Assembly (NCBI GenBank): GCA_029219285.1
Contig: JAQXTC010000252.1
Coordinates: 1 to 56,779, forward strand
Reading direction: 5' to 3'
Length of the DNA stretch: 56,779 bases
Source of the DNA: Clostridiaceae bacterium
Lineage (GTDB): Bacteria; Bacillota; Clostridia; Clostridiales; Clostridiaceae
In this document: piece after piece, positions 44,719 through 54,557 of the stretch
Layout of the letters: every line of letters begins with the position of its first letter
Numbering within the stretch: position 1 is the first letter of the stretch
The notes under the pieces: model-generated
What the model saw: only the letters and a program-made list of their open reading frames with translations
Told to the model about the DNA's origin: nothing
The model's database searches: none
Translations under genes and position numbers: made by a program

Positions 44719-45877
44719 AGTTCATTATTAAAGAAATCATAGTATCTAGATCATACATAGGATTTTCATTAAAAAGTTGGTGAAGTTTTTCTATATTATT
44801 ATCTGAATGTTCTACTTCTTTTGAATACATATGAGAAATTTCAATTTGATCTTTTAAATCAAAATTATAATTATTATCAAGCCAACTAACAACATTTAAG
44901 TCTTTTATAATTAGAAGACTCATTATTCCTAATTTAATCTTTGAGAGTAAATCTGCATCAAGTAAGCAACGCATAAAATATCTGTTTATGAAATATACAA
45001 TTAAATTTTCATATTCATAAAGTTTATTTTTATAATATTCCTTGAATTTAGTATGAGATGTTTCATAAAATTCAAGGTTATTTTTAGTGTAAAAAACATT
45101 AATTGCATTAGCAATTATTTTTGGCCAGATTTCATTAATTTCTTCTAGGTTTTCAAATACATTCATGTATTTATGCATTATGTTATATTTAATATCTTGC
45201 TTATTATTGTAATTATCAAAAGAATCTATTAAATTGTTTATAAAGTTTGAATCTAAATAATTTTTTCTGACAGTTGCAATTTGAGAAAGTTCACATAAAT
45301 CAATTTTTTCTTGAATGTCACTAGAAAACTTAAGTAATAAAGCAAGCCTTTTGTTGAAATCTATATCTTCATTTTGCAATAAATCAAAAGCTATTTTTCT
45401 ACATTTAATAATATGAAGATAAAGTTCAGGGCTTATTGAGTTATAAGTTGTTACAAATTCATCATTTTCAGAAGTTTCAAAAGAAACCTTTCTATGATCT
45501 TTTAAGATTAATCTAGCTGCTTCAGGGCAAGATAAAGATAAACATATCTCGCGCAAACTTCCGTATTCTTCAATTATTCTCGGAAATGTTTTACATGTAT
45601 GACAAAGATGATCTTCTCCTAAATTAGAATAAATATCGCAAAGTAGATTCTTATTTAAAAAAGGACAGTTGTTATTATCCAAAATAAAGCCAGGTTCATT
45701 ATCTTCATAAAAAGTAATTTTAGAATTTAATTGTTTTCCGAAATCTCCTTTTACTTTTTTATATTTATTAAAAGTTTTATCATCAATTATTATTTCCCAT
45801 CCAGCACAACAAGTATCGCTGCATTCTGATGCAACGCATTTAAAATCTTTAAAATAATAAGGAACTCGTATTTTCAT
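44717..45877 (-). CDS. FliB-like lysine N-methylase
   Basis: 386 residues. The N-terminal cysteine pattern (C14, C19, C23, C24 in CVASECSDTCCAGWE), then NNCPFLNKNLLCDIY, LCHTCKTFPRII and LSLSCPEAARLIL, is the FliB signature, likely an Fe-S cluster site. FliB methylates flagellin lysines in Salmonella. No flagellar genes lie in the window, so the target here is unknown. It is transcribed alone on the minus strand. Confidence 0.88.
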   Translation of the reverse strand: MKIRVPYYFKDFKCVASECSDTCCAGWEIIIDDKTFNKYKKVKGDFGKQLNSKITFYEDNEPGFILDNNNCPFLNKNLLCDIYSNLGEDHLCHTCKTFPRIIEEYGSLREICLSLSCPEAARLILKDHRKVSFETSENDEFVTTYNSISPELYLHIIKCRKIAFDLLQNEDIDFNKRLALLLKFSSDIQEKIDLCELSQIATVRKNYLDSNFINNLIDSFDNYNNKQDIKYNIMHKYMNVFENLEEINEIWPKIIANAINVFYTKNNLEFYETSHTKFKEYYKNKLYEYENLIVYFINRYFMRCLLDADLLSKIKLGIMSLLIIKDLNVVSWLDNNYNFDLKDQIEISHMYSKEVEHSDNNIEKLHQLFNENPMYDLDTMISLIMN

Positions 45878-45955
45878 TATAATTACCTCATTCGTATTTA
45901 TTTCTTTAAATATAATAGCATTTATATTATATTATGAATAGTAAGAAATAAACAG

Positions 45956-45984
45956 TTGACATAATCTTTAATGACAGTTAATAT
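45956..45984 (+). promoter_or_regulatory. Promoter of the SAM-riboswitch ECF operon
   Basis: TTGACA (45956-45961), a 17-base spacer, TAATAT (45979-45984), about 40 bases before the riboswitch. Near consensus. Confidence 0.8.
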
Positions 45985-46025
45985 TAATTAGTAATTTTAA
46001 TTAATATTTTTAATATAATAATAAA

Positions 46026-46190
46026 TTCTTATCAAGAGTGGTAGAGGGACTGGCCCTATGATACCCGGCAACCTATTTTTATATTTTTATAAAGTGTGGT
46101 GCTAAATCCTGTAGCTTTTAGCTAGTAGATGAGAAACGTAAGTATGATTGTTTCAAAGCGCTAGGAATAAAAGTTCCTGGCGTTTTTTAA
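46026..46190 (+). promoter_or_regulatory. SAM-I (S-box) riboswitch with terminator
   Basis: The conserved core is plain: TTCTTATCAAGAG, GGTAGAGGGACTGGCCC, ATACCCGGCAACC, then GGTGCTAAATCCTG and a closing AGATGAGAA. Helix P1 pairs 46026-46033 with 46128-46135. An intrinsic terminator follows (46159-46167 with 46174-46182, then T). When S-adenosylmethionine is plentiful the transporter operon downstream should be switched off, which points to a methionine-related substrate. Confidence 0.95.
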
Positions 46191-46264
46191 TGTAAATAAA
46201 AAATATGTACTTGGTACATCATAGTACAAAAGGTAATAAAGAATATAAAGGAGAGAAACTATAG

Positions 46265-48586
46265 ATGAGTAATAGTAAGCTATCGATAAAGACAATAGTT
46301 GCTATTGGAATTGGTGCTGCCGTATTTATGATTTTGGGGAGGTTTGCATCTATTCCAACTGGGATACCAAACACTAATTTAGAAACATGTTATGCATTTA
46401 TAGCATTAATGGCAATTATATACGGTCCTTTGGCAGGAGCGTCTATTGGGTTTATTGGACATACGTTAAAAGATTTAATGGTAACAGGGAGTCCGTGGTT
46501 TAGTTGGATAATAGCATCAAGTGTTACTGGTTTTATAATAGGACTTGCAAAAAGAAGAGTTGATGTTAATCAAGGGAAGTTTGGAAAAAAAGAAATTATA
46601 ATTTTTAATATATTTCAAGTCTTAGCTAATATAGTAGCTTGGTTTATTGTAGCACCAACATTAGATATAGTTATTTATAGCGAACCATTAGACAAGTTAT
46701 ATTTGCAAGGAGCAGTTGCTGGAATATCTAACATGGTGATTGTTGGTTTCTTAGGAACAATGCTTTTAGTCACATACGCAAAAACGAGAACACAAAAAGG
46801 TTCATTAGTTAAAGAAGTTAATAGCGAAAAATTAGAATATTCGAATTTAAAAGAGGACGATTTAGAAACTAAAACTACTAAAGACTCCAAGAAGCCAGTA
46901 ATTGAATTTAATAATTTTACATTCCAATATGATTCTCAAAAAGAGCCAACATTAAAAAATATTAATCTAACTATTTATGAAGGTGAAAGAGTTATTATTG
47001 TTGGTCCATCAGGTTCTGGAAAAAGCACTTTATCAAATGCCATTAATGGTTTAGTACCATTTTTATATAAAGGAACAATTACTGGATCGCTAAAAGTAAA
47101 TAATAAAGAAACTAAAAATATGAGTGTTTTTGATTTATCTAATGAAGTAGGTACAGTTTTACAAGATCCAGATAGCCAATTTATAGGGCTGACAGTAGCA
47201 GAAGATATTGCCTTTAAGCTTGAAAATGATTGTGTGTTACAAGATGATATGAAGAAGAGGGTTGAAAAAGTTTCTAAGATAGTTGATATTGATAAAAGAT
47301 TAGAATCATCACCTCATAACTTATCTGGAGGACAAAAGCAAAGAGTTACTTTAGGTGGAGTAATGGTATCAGACAATAATATACTTCTTTTTGATGAACC
47401 TTTAGCAAGTTTAGATCCTGCAAGTGGCAAAAGTGCTATAGAGCTTATAGATGATATTCAAAAGAAGAGTAATAAAACTATTATAATTATTGAACATAGA
47501 TTAGAAGATGTGTTACATTGCAATGTTGATAGAATTATTGTAGTGAATGATGGTCAGATAGCAGCAGATTTAACTACACAAGAATTATTAAGTTCAGATA
47601 TTTTAGTAGATACAGGCATAAGGGAGCCTCTATATATAACTGCTTTAAAATATGCCGGAATTAAAGTTGATAAAGATATTTCACCAGAATCTATTGATAG
47701 TCTTAAAGTAGATTCTATAAAGGATAAATTAAATAATTGGTATGATAAGGCAGAAGTTAAGTCTAAAGATGAAGCTAAAGAAACTATCTTAGAACTTGAT
47801 AAAATAAAATTTGGCTACGAGGATAAGAAAGAAATATTAAAGGGAGTTTCTTTCAAAATTAATCGAGGTGAAATGGTTAGTATGGTTGGTAGAAACGGTG
47901 CTGGTAAATCAACTATAGCTAAGCTAATATGTGGTTTTTATAAGCCAAGTAGTGGGGATATATTACTTAACGGAAAAAGCATAGCAGATCATAGTATAAA
48001 GGAACGTTCTGAGAAGATAGGTTTTGTAATGCAAAATCCTAATTCTATGATATCTAAAAATATGATTTTTGATGAAGTGGCGTTAGGTTTACAAATACGA
48101 GGTGTTTCAGAACCAGAAATTAAGTCAAGAGTTGATGAAGCATTAAAGATATGTGGTCTTTATGAATTTAGAAATTGGCCTATATCAGCATTAAGCTTTG
48201 GACAAAAGAAACGTGTTACAATTGCTTCAATACTTGTACTTAATCCAGAGATAATTATTTTAGATGAGCCAACTGCTGGACAAGACTTTAAGCATTATAG
48301 TGAAATTATGGAATTCTTAAAGGAAATCAATAAAAAAGGAATTACAATTATAATGATAACTCATGATATGCATTTAATGCTTGAATATACAAATAGAGCT
48401 ATAGTACTTTCTGAAGGATTAAAGATTGCTGAAGATACTGCAGCAAATGTTTTAACTAATAATGAGGTAATTAATAAAGCTAATTTAAAAGAAACGTCAG
48501 TTTACGAGTTAGCTGTTAAGGTAGGGCTTAAGAACCCAAAGGGATTTGTAGAAAAGTTTATTAATTATGATAGGAGTGTTAGGTAA
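46265..48586 (+). CDS. ECF transporter: UPF0397 S component fused to two ATPase domains
   Basis: 773 residues in three parts. Residues 1-172 are the UPF0397-type membrane S component ([39 protein letters not shown]). Residues 213-450 are ATPase 1 with Walker [10 protein letters not shown] (247-255), LSGGQ (353-357) and LLFDEP (374-379). Residues 508-760 are ATPase 2 with GRNGAGKST (542-550), LSFGQ (643-647) and ILDEP (665-669). Normally these are two or three genes. With the S-box control it is most likely the methionine or methionine-precursor transporter (MtsTUV-like); substrate by inference. GGAGAG precedes the ATG. The T component gene follows after 2 bases. Confidence 0.92.
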   Translation: MSNSKLSIKTIVAIGIGAAVFMILGRFASIPTGIPNTNLETCYAFIALMAIIYGPLAGASIGFIGHTLKDLMVTGSPWFSWIIASSVTGFIIGLAKRRVDVNQGKFGKKEIIIFNIFQVLANIVAWFIVAPTLDIVIYSEPLDKLYLQGAVAGISNMVIVGFLGTMLLVTYAKTRTQKGSLVKEVNSEKLEYSNLKEDDLETKTTKDSKKPVIEFNNFTFQYDSQKEPTLKNINLTIYEGERVIIVGPSGSGKSTLSNAINGLVPFLYKGTITGSLKVNNKETKNMSVFDLSNEVGTVLQDPDSQFIGLTVAEDIAFKLENDCVLQDDMKKRVEKVSKIVDIDKRLESSPHNLSGGQKQRVTLGGVMVSDNNILLFDEPLASLDPASGKSAIELIDDIQKKSNKTIIIIEHRLEDVLHCNVDRIIVVNDGQIAADLTTQELLSSDILVDTGIREPLYITALKYAGIKVDKDISPESIDSLKVDSIKDKLNNWYDKAEVKSKDEAKETILELDKIKFGYEDKKEILKGVSFKINRGEMVSMVGRNGAGKSTIAKLICGFYKPSSGDILLNGKSIADHSIKERSEKIGFVMQNPNSMISKNMIFDEVALGLQIRGVSEPEIKSRVDEALKICGLYEFRNWPISALSFGQKKRVTIASILVLNPEIIILDEPTAGQDFKHYSEIMEFLKEINKKGITIIMITHDMHLMLEYTNRAIVLSEGLKIAEDTAANVLTNNEVINKANLKETSVYELAVKVGLKNPKGFVEKFINYDRSVR

Positions 48587-48588
48587 AA

Positions 48589-49416
48589 ATGAATGCAATG
48601 TTAGAATATTCAGAGATAGATTCGCCAATTCATAGACTTAGCGGTGCATCAAAGCTTTTAGCATTAATACTTTGGGCAATAGCATCAATGGTGACATATA
48701 ACACTTTTGTCCTTGGATTTATGTTTATATTTAGTATAGTTGTATTTAAAATATCAAAGATAGAATTTAAAAAGATATCTTTTATTGTATATTTAATATT
48801 AATATTTTTACTTATAAATAATATAGCCATATTTATTTTTTCGCCAATGGAAGGTGTTAAAATTTATGATAGTAGAACAGATTTATTTACTATAGCTGGG
48901 CCATATACAGTTACGTTAGAACAATTATTTTATCAGTTAAATGTAACATTGAAATATTTTTCAATTATTCCTATAGCATTATTGTTTATAATTGCTACAA
49001 ATCCTTCTGAATTTGCTGCATCGTTAAATAAAATAGGAATAAGCTATAGAGCAGCATATTCTGTATCCATTGCTCTAAGATATATACCAGATATACAAAG
49101 AGATTATGAAGAAATTTCTTTTGCACAACAGTCTAGAGGAATAGACATGTCTAAGAAAGAGAAATTATCAAGAAGAATAAAGAATTCATTTTCAATAATA
49201 ATGCCATTAATTTTTTCAAGCTTAGATAAAATAGAAACAATAAGTACGGCTATGGAACTTAGAGGTTTTGGAAGTAAAAGAAATCGTACTTGGTATAGTG
49301 AAAGAAAATTCAAGGTATCAGATTATATTACAGTTATTATAATGGTTGTTATTTTAGCAATATCTATAGGTGCTAATATTAAAAATGGTGGACGTTTTTA
49401 TAATCCATTTATATAA
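48589..49416 (+). CDS. ECF transporter T component (EcfT/CbiQ family)
   Basis: 275 residues with about six hydrophobic segments. The coupling motifs are AQQSRGID (second position of the A-R-G helices) and AMELRGFGSKRNRTW (the ARG-type motif, here ELRG). It links the S component to the ATPases, both carried by the preceding fused gene. TAGGAG lies before the ATG. Confidence 0.9.
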   Translation: MNAMLEYSEIDSPIHRLSGASKLLALILWAIASMVTYNTFVLGFMFIFSIVVFKISKIEFKKISFIVYLILIFLLINNIAIFIFSPMEGVKIYDSRTDLFTIAGPYTVTLEQLFYQLNVTLKYFSIIPIALLFIIATNPSEFAASLNKIGISYRAAYSVSIALRYIPDIQRDYEEISFAQQSRGIDMSKKEKLSRRIKNSFSIIMPLIFSSLDKIETISTAMELRGFGSKRNRTWYSERKFKVSDYITVIIMVVILAISIGANIKNGGRFYNPFI

Positions 49417-49426
49417 ATAAAGTAAG

Positions 49427-49467
49427 AAGTCTAGGAAGATAATATTAATCTTCTTAGGCTTTTTTTA
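49427..49467 (+). terminator. Terminator of the ECF operon
   Basis: A 14-bp stem with one G-U pair or mismatch (49427-49440 with 49448-49461) and T run. Confidence 0.85.
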
Positions 49468-49613
49468 GCCTTAAAATTGCTAAAAACACTGCTGCATGAC
49501 TAAAAAAAGTTTTGTATCGGTATAATAGATTATTATGATGAAAAGTGGTAAAATTTTAATAATATTAGTTAGTAAATAAGATTGCAATTTTAAGAATAGA
49601 GGTAATATATAGA

Positions 49614-50441
49614 ATGGCGCATAATAATCAGAAAAAAATAGCATTAATTAATGATATGTCTGGCTTTGGTAGATGTTCAATAGCTGTTGAATTACCAATA
49701 ATATCAGTTATGAAAATTCAATGTTGTCCACTTCCAACTTCAATTTTTTCTAATCATACTGGATTTTCAAGCTTCTTTTTTGATGATTATACAGAAAGAA
49801 TGGAAAGTTATTATCAGGAATGGAAAAAACTTGATTTAAAGTTTAAAGGGATATGTAGTGGGTTTTTAGGATCAAAAGAACAGATTAAAATTGTATCTAA
49901 ATTTATATCGAAATTTAGAACTAAAGAAACAATAGTAGTTATAGATCCAGTTATGGGTGATTATGGGAAATTGTACTCTACTTATTCAAGAGAAACATCT
50001 CTAGAAATGAAGAAATTAGTTCCCCTTGCTAATATAATTACTCCTAATATTACTGAAGCATGTATTTTAGCTGATGTTGAATATCACGATAAATGGAATG
50101 AAAGGGAACTTATATCTCTTGCTGAAAAATTATCATTTAAGGGACCTGAAAAAGTAGTAATTACAGGTATAGTTGAAGGTGATTATATTTCAAATTTATG
50201 TTTTGAGAAAGGTAAAAAACCTCGATTAATAAAAGTTAAGAAAATTGGCAAACAACGATCAGGAACAGGTGATATTTTTTGTGCTATAATTGCGGCAGAT
50301 GCAGTAAATGGTGTGTCTTTAGAGGAATCTGTAAAAAAAGCATCAGATTTTATTCAAAGGTGTATTTTAAGATCAATTGAAATGGAAATACCGTTAACTG
50401 ATGGAGTTTGTTTTGAAGAGTTTTTAAGTACATTAAGTTAA
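49614..50441 (+). CDS. Pyridoxamine/pyridoxal kinase
   Basis: 275 residues of the PfkB/ribokinase-like fold: NDMSGFGRCSIAVELPIISV at the start, FSNHTGFSSF, VVIDPVMGDYGKLY, ITPNITEACIL and RSGTGDIFCAII with the catalytic Asp. The arrangement is that of the PdxK/PdxY group, salvaging vitamin B6 by ATP-dependent phosphorylation. AGAGGTAA lies upstream of ATG 49614; TATAAT at 49521-49526 may be the -10. The next gene is 35 bases on. Confidence 0.88.
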   Translation: MAHNNQKKIALINDMSGFGRCSIAVELPIISVMKIQCCPLPTSIFSNHTGFSSFFFDDYTERMESYYQEWKKLDLKFKGICSGFLGSKEQIKIVSKFISKFRTKETIVVIDPVMGDYGKLYSTYSRETSLEMKKLVPLANIITPNITEACILADVEYHDKWNERELISLAEKLSFKGPEKVVITGIVEGDYISNLCFEKGKKPRLIKVKKIGKQRSGTGDIFCAIIAADAVNGVSLEESVKKASDFIQRCILRSIEMEIPLTDGVCFEEFLSTLS

Positions 50442-50476
50442 TATTAATCCATAAATAAAAATAGAGGTGATAAGAT

Positions 50477-51079
50477 ATGGAGTTATTGTATAAAGTTCAT
50501 AATGGATTATATGTAAACTTAACTAATAAGTGCCCATGTGCATGTACATTTTGTTTACGTAGTACTATGAATCATGTAGGTGAAGCTACAAATCTTTGGC
50601 TTGAAAGAGAACCAAGTGCAGAGGAAGTTATTAAAGAATTTAGTAAATGGAATGTAGAAGAATTTGATGAAATTGTATTTTGTGGATTTGGTGAACCAAC
50701 AGAAGCTTTTGATGTTTTATTAGAAGTTGCTAAGTATATTAAGGCTACATATAAGATACCAACTCGTATAAATACTAATGGTTTAGGTAATTTAGTTAAT
50801 GGAAAAGATATAGTTCCTTTAATGAAGGGTCTTATAGATACAGTTTCTATTAGTCTTAATAATCCTGATCCTATTAAATATGAGGAACTTGTTAGAAGCA
50901 AATTTGGTGAAGGGTCATTTAATGAAATGATATCTTTTGCAAAAGAATGTGCTAAGGTTTTACCGAAGGTTGTTATGACGACAGTTGATACAACAATTTC
51001 AAAAGAAGAAGAAGCAAAATGTCAAAAGATATGTGATGAAATAGGTGCGAAATATAGAATACGACCATGGGAAGATTAA
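50477..51079 (+). CDS. TatD-associated radical SAM protein
   Basis: 200 residues, short for a radical SAM enzyme. The cluster motif CxxxCxxC appears in TNKCPCACTFCLR; GFGEPTEAFD is the SAM-binding GGE-like segment. Overall it matches the family usually found beside or fused with TatD nuclease genes. No tatD lies in this window. AGAGGTGAT precedes the ATG; it may share a transcript with the kinase. The reaction is unknown. Confidence 0.85.
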   Translation: MELLYKVHNGLYVNLTNKCPCACTFCLRSTMNHVGEATNLWLEREPSAEEVIKEFSKWNVEEFDEIVFCGFGEPTEAFDVLLEVAKYIKATYKIPTRINTNGLGNLVNGKDIVPLMKGLIDTVSISLNNPDPIKYEELVRSKFGEGSFNEMISFAKECAKVLPKVVMTTVDTTISKEEEAKCQKICDEIGAKYRIRPWED

Positions 51080-51084
51080 TAAAG

Positions 51085-51113
51085 AAATCCACGTTATTGT
51101 GGATTTTTTTCTT
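51085..51113 (+). terminator. Terminator after the radical SAM gene
   Basis: AAATCCAC (51085-51092) pairs with GTGGATTT (51099-51106), then a T-rich tail. Confidence 0.85.
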
Positions 51114-51193
51114 TTTTGAGTAAGCAAATTGTAATTGATTTATTAGTGGGATATAATTAATATAAGCTATTGATTGTTATGGAGGAGTATAAC

Positions 51194-52366
51194 GTGAGAA
51201 AAAATGATTTTTTTGATATAGAAAATCAAATTAGAAGTGCAGTTGATAGTGCTTTTAACTGTATTGATTATGTTAATCAAACAGCTAAAAGTGCAATAAA
51301 TGAAGTACGTAATTCTATGCAAGATACATCACAGTACTACAAGGAAAAAGTTAATAGAAATAAAAGAAGAGATGATTACTATACAAGAGATAAAAGATAT
51401 ACTACAGAAGTAAATATAAGTCCTAAATATTATGTAGAGAAGTTACCTGAAAGAGTAGCTAGTATAGCTTATATTATAGTTGGAGTTTTTGGAAGTCTTG
51501 TATTTGGAGGGGCAATAATTGGTTTTGCTATTTTTCAAAGTTTTATTTTAAGTATTATTGGAATTAATGCTAGTATAGTTTTTGCAATATTGGCAGTTCT
51601 GCTAGGAACTAGTATATTATTTGCTGAAAAAGGTAAGAAAATAATAAGAAGAAATAAAAGATTTAAAACATATATAAAGTATTTGAATGGTAAAAATTAT
51701 TGTGAAATTAAACAGTTGGGTTCTGCTGTAAATAAGAAAAAGAAATTTGTTATTAAGGACTTAAATAAAATGATAGATTTAAATATGTTTTACGAACCTT
51801 ACTTTGATGAAGAAAAAACATATTTTATGTTAGGTAAAGAGGTTTATGATGCGTATCTAAAATCCCAAGAGTCTAAAAAAATGAGAGAAGAATCAGAAAG
51901 GATGAAGGATAGTGAACCTTCAGATAATGAATTAAATGAAGTTGTAAAAATGGGGGAAGATTATATTAACCAAATTAGAGAAGCTAATAAAGCTATTGAA
52001 GGAAGAGTTATTTCGGCTAAGTTAGATAAACTTGAATGTGTTGTTAGAGCTATTTTTGATTTTATTGAAAAGAATAGCAAAAAAATACCTGAAGTTAAAA
52101 AGTTTATTAATCATTATTTACCGATAACATTAAAGCTTGTAAATTCTTATAAAGAATTAGATTCACAAATGATTCAAGGGGAAAATATAAAAAAAGCAAA
52201 GGGAGAAATTGAAAGAAGTATTGATCTTGTAAATTCAGCTTTTGAAAAAATGTTAGACAATTTATTTGAAGAGGTAGCAATGGATGTTTCTTCAGATATT
52301 TCAGTATTGGAAACTTTGTTTACACAAGAAGGTTTAACAGAAAGCGATTTTAAGAGGGAAAAGTGA
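51194..52366 (+). CDS. XpaC-like protein (5-bromo-4-chloroindolyl phosphate hydrolysis family)
   Basis: 390 residues from GTG 51194, six bases after GGAGGAG; an in-frame TTG upstream lies before that site. A polar, helical N-terminus is followed by two adjacent membrane segments near residues 90-145 and a long helical cytoplasmic part; the C-terminal third is the XpaC-type domain. It is followed by telA 10 bases on, the usual xpaC-telA pair linked to tolerance of toxic anions and antimicrobials. The biochemical role is not known. Confidence 0.85.
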   Translation: MRKNDFFDIENQIRSAVDSAFNCIDYVNQTAKSAINEVRNSMQDTSQYYKEKVNRNKRRDDYYTRDKRYTTEVNISPKYYVEKLPERVASIAYIIVGVFGSLVFGGAIIGFAIFQSFILSIIGINASIVFAILAVLLGTSILFAEKGKKIIRRNKRFKTYIKYLNGKNYCEIKQLGSAVNKKKKFVIKDLNKMIDLNMFYEPYFDEEKTYFMLGKEVYDAYLKSQESKKMREESERMKDSEPSDNELNEVVKMGEDYINQIREANKAIEGRVISAKLDKLECVVRAIFDFIEKNSKKIPEVKKFINHYLPITLKLVNSYKELDSQMIQGENIKKAKGEIERSIDLVNSAFEKMLDNLFEEVAMDVSSDISVLETLFTQEGLTESDFKREK

Positions 52367-52376
52367 GGTGTAAAAA

Positions 52377-53522
52377 ATGAGTGAAAATTATAAAGATGAT
52401 ATTGGTGTGAAGCCAAGTCTATCCTTTGAGCCTATAGATGAAGATATTAATAAAGTATTAGAAGTGAAAAATGAGCCTGAAAAAGAGATATTTGATGATA
52501 GTATGTTAACTGCTGAAGAAAAGAAAATGGTAGATGATTTTGTTGATAAAATAGATTTAACTAATTCAAATTCTATTTTGCAATACGGTGTAGGAGCTCA
52601 AAAGAAAATTGCAGATTTCTCAGAAAGCGCCCTTAATAATGTTAAAACTAAAGATTTAGGGGAAGTTGGAGATATGCTATCTAGTGTAGTTACTGAACTT
52701 AAGAATTTTGAAGAGGGTGAAGAAAGGAAAGGAATCTTAGGTATATTTAAAAAACCAGTTAAAAAAGTTGAGCAGATGAAAGCAAAATATACTAAGGTTG
52801 AAGGAAACATAAATAATATATGTACAGCTCTTGAAAATCATCAAATACAGCTTCTTAAGGATATTTCTATGCTAGATAAAATGTATGAAATAAATAAAGT
52901 ATATTTTAAAGAATTGAATATGTATATTTTAGCTGGAAAAAAGAAGTTAGCTAAGGCTAGAAATGAAGAGTTACCTATACTTGCAGAAAAGGCACAAAGA
53001 AGTGGATTTCCAGAAGATGCTCAAGCCGCTAATGATTTTGTGGCTTTTTGTGATAGATTTGAAAAGAAAATTCATGATTTAGAACTTACAAAAATGATAT
53101 CGCTGCAAATGGCACCACAAATACGACTTGTTCAAAATAATGATACATTAATGTCTGAAAAAATTCAGTCAACAATTGTAAATACGATACCTCTTTGGAA
53201 AAGTCAAATTGTTTTAGCATTAGGGGTAGCACATTCAGCTAATGCGGTTAAGGTTCAAAATGAAGTTACTAATATGACTAATGAACTTTTACGTAAAAAT
53301 GCTGAAACATTAAAAATGTCTACCATAGAAACTGCAAAAGCATCGGAGAGAGGTATAGTAGATATTGAAACCCTTCGTGCTACAAATGAATCTTTAATTA
53401 CTACCTTAGATGAAGTAATGAGAATTCAGGCAGAGGGACGTGAAAAGCGTAGAGAGGCAGAAGCAGAACTTCAGAATATTGAAAATGCATTAAAACAAAA
53501 ATTATTAGCTTTAAAGAAATAA
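52377..53522 (+). CDS. telA: TelA-like toxic anion resistance protein
   Basis: 381 residues, helical throughout. The TelA features SILQYGVGAQKKIADFSESA near residue 65, SGFPEDAQAANDFVAFCDRF in the middle and WKSQIVLALGVAHSANAVKV toward the end are clear. It is soluble and probably membrane-associated through XpaC. GAGGTG precedes ATG 52377. Linked in the literature to tellurite and bacteriocin resistance. Confidence 0.92.
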   Translation: MSENYKDDIGVKPSLSFEPIDEDINKVLEVKNEPEKEIFDDSMLTAEEKKMVDDFVDKIDLTNSNSILQYGVGAQKKIADFSESALNNVKTKDLGEVGDMLSSVVTELKNFEEGEERKGILGIFKKPVKKVEQMKAKYTKVEGNINNICTALENHQIQLLKDISMLDKMYEINKVYFKELNMYILAGKKKLAKARNEELPILAEKAQRSGFPEDAQAANDFVAFCDRFEKKIHDLELTKMISLQMAPQIRLVQNNDTLMSEKIQSTIVNTIPLWKSQIVLALGVAHSANAVKVQNEVTNMTNELLRKNAETLKMSTIETAKASERGIVDIETLRATNESLITTLDEVMRIQAEGREKRREAEAELQNIENALKQKLLALKK

Positions 53523-53532
53523 AGTATAGTGA

Positions 53533-53575
53533 AAGTGGATTGTTAAAGTTTTTTAATAATCCACTTCTTTTTTTG
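53533..53575 (+). terminator. Terminator after telA
   Basis: AAGTGGATT (53533-53541) pairs with AATCCACTT (53558-53566), with further A/T pairs inside and a T run that touches the next promoter. Confidence 0.8.
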
Positions 53576-53606
53576 TTGACTCTAACGTTACGTCATAGTA
53601 TATGCT
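53576..53606 (+). promoter_or_regulatory. MerR-type promoter and operator
   Basis: TTGACT (53576-53581) and TATGCT (53601-53606) are 19 bases apart, the long spacer typical of MerR-activated promoters. An imperfect 9-1-9 palindrome CTCTAACGT-T-ACGTCATAG (53580-53598) fills the spacer. The TipAS-type regulator encoded two genes down most likely controls it. Confidence 0.8.
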
Positions 53607-53639
53607 ATAGTTATTCCAAGGGATAAGGGAGGAAAAAGT

Positions 53640-54557
53640 ATGAAGGTTAAAGCTATTAGATCAGATAAGATTTATAGGAAAATGATTAATTCGAAAGAAG
53701 AAGCAAGAGAGGACATTTATCGTTATGATTTGATGAAACCATTTGAATTTAAATATAAATGTGTTAATGTTCCACTTAAAGCAGAAGTTCCAGGGGGAGT
53801 GGATGTTGTCAGTATGAATGTTATGGGAGGGGGATATGATCCAAAGAAAATAAATGAAAGTGTATTGGCTGAGGTTAATAGGATAACTGATGAAGAATTT
53901 TGGAATTCTTGTCAAGAAGCGATAAGTAAAACATTACAAGGCTTTGAGGATAACGGAATTGAATTGAAAGTTAAAGATTATATATTTACTGTTTTGCTAA
54001 ATGATCCTAAAAATCCTATGTCAGCAATGACTGGAGATTATTGTGGAGATGGAGGTATTCCTGGATTCATTTTAGGAACAATAATACCAAATGAAAATTC
54101 ATTAAAAATGCTTAAAGTAGCATTAACCCATGAAACTAACCATAACGTTAGATGGCAGTTTATGAAATGGAGTCCCAATATAACACTTGCAGATATGATT
54201 GTTAGTGAAGGGATTGCAGAAAATTTTGCAGCATTAATGTTTGGTGAAGATAAGATTGGTATGTGGGTAAGAAATACTAGTAAAGAAACTTTAAACAAGG
54301 TAATAAAGCCTAAAATTAAAGAAAATCTTTATGAAAGTGATTTTAATAAAGTATCATCTTATCTGTATGGAGATGAAATAATGAAGATGAGAGGTGTAGC
54401 GCCTATTGGGATGCCATACTGTGCGGGCTATGCTTGTGGTTATGATTTAATTAAGTATTATTTGAAGAAGACAGGTAAGAGCATATTTGAAGCAACTATA
54501 ACAAGTACAGAAGACATTATAAAAGAGATAAAGGAATTTTGGATAAATGAAAATTAA
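53640..54557 (+). CDS. DUF2268-type predicted zinc protease
   Basis: 305 residues without signal peptide. The putative zinc motif is HETNH in ALTHETNHNVRWQFM, followed by SEGIAENFAALMFG as the distal Glu region, and GMPYCAGYACGYDLIKYYL near the end; this is the pattern of DUF2268 proteins. GGAGG precedes the ATG. The regulator gene overlaps its end by 11 bases. Substrate unknown. Confidence 0.82.
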   Translation: MKVKAIRSDKIYRKMINSKEEAREDIYRYDLMKPFEFKYKCVNVPLKAEVPGGVDVVSMNVMGGGYDPKKINESVLAEVNRITDEEFWNSCQEAISKTLQGFEDNGIELKVKDYIFTVLLNDPKNPMSAMTGDYCGDGGIPGFILGTIIPNENSLKMLKVALTHETNHNVRWQFMKWSPNITLADMIVSEGIAENFAALMFGEDKIGMWVRNTSKETLNKVIKPKIKENLYESDFNKVSSYLYGDEIMKMRGVAPIGMPYCAGYACGYDLIKYYLKKTGKSIFEATITSTEDIIKEIKEFWINEN

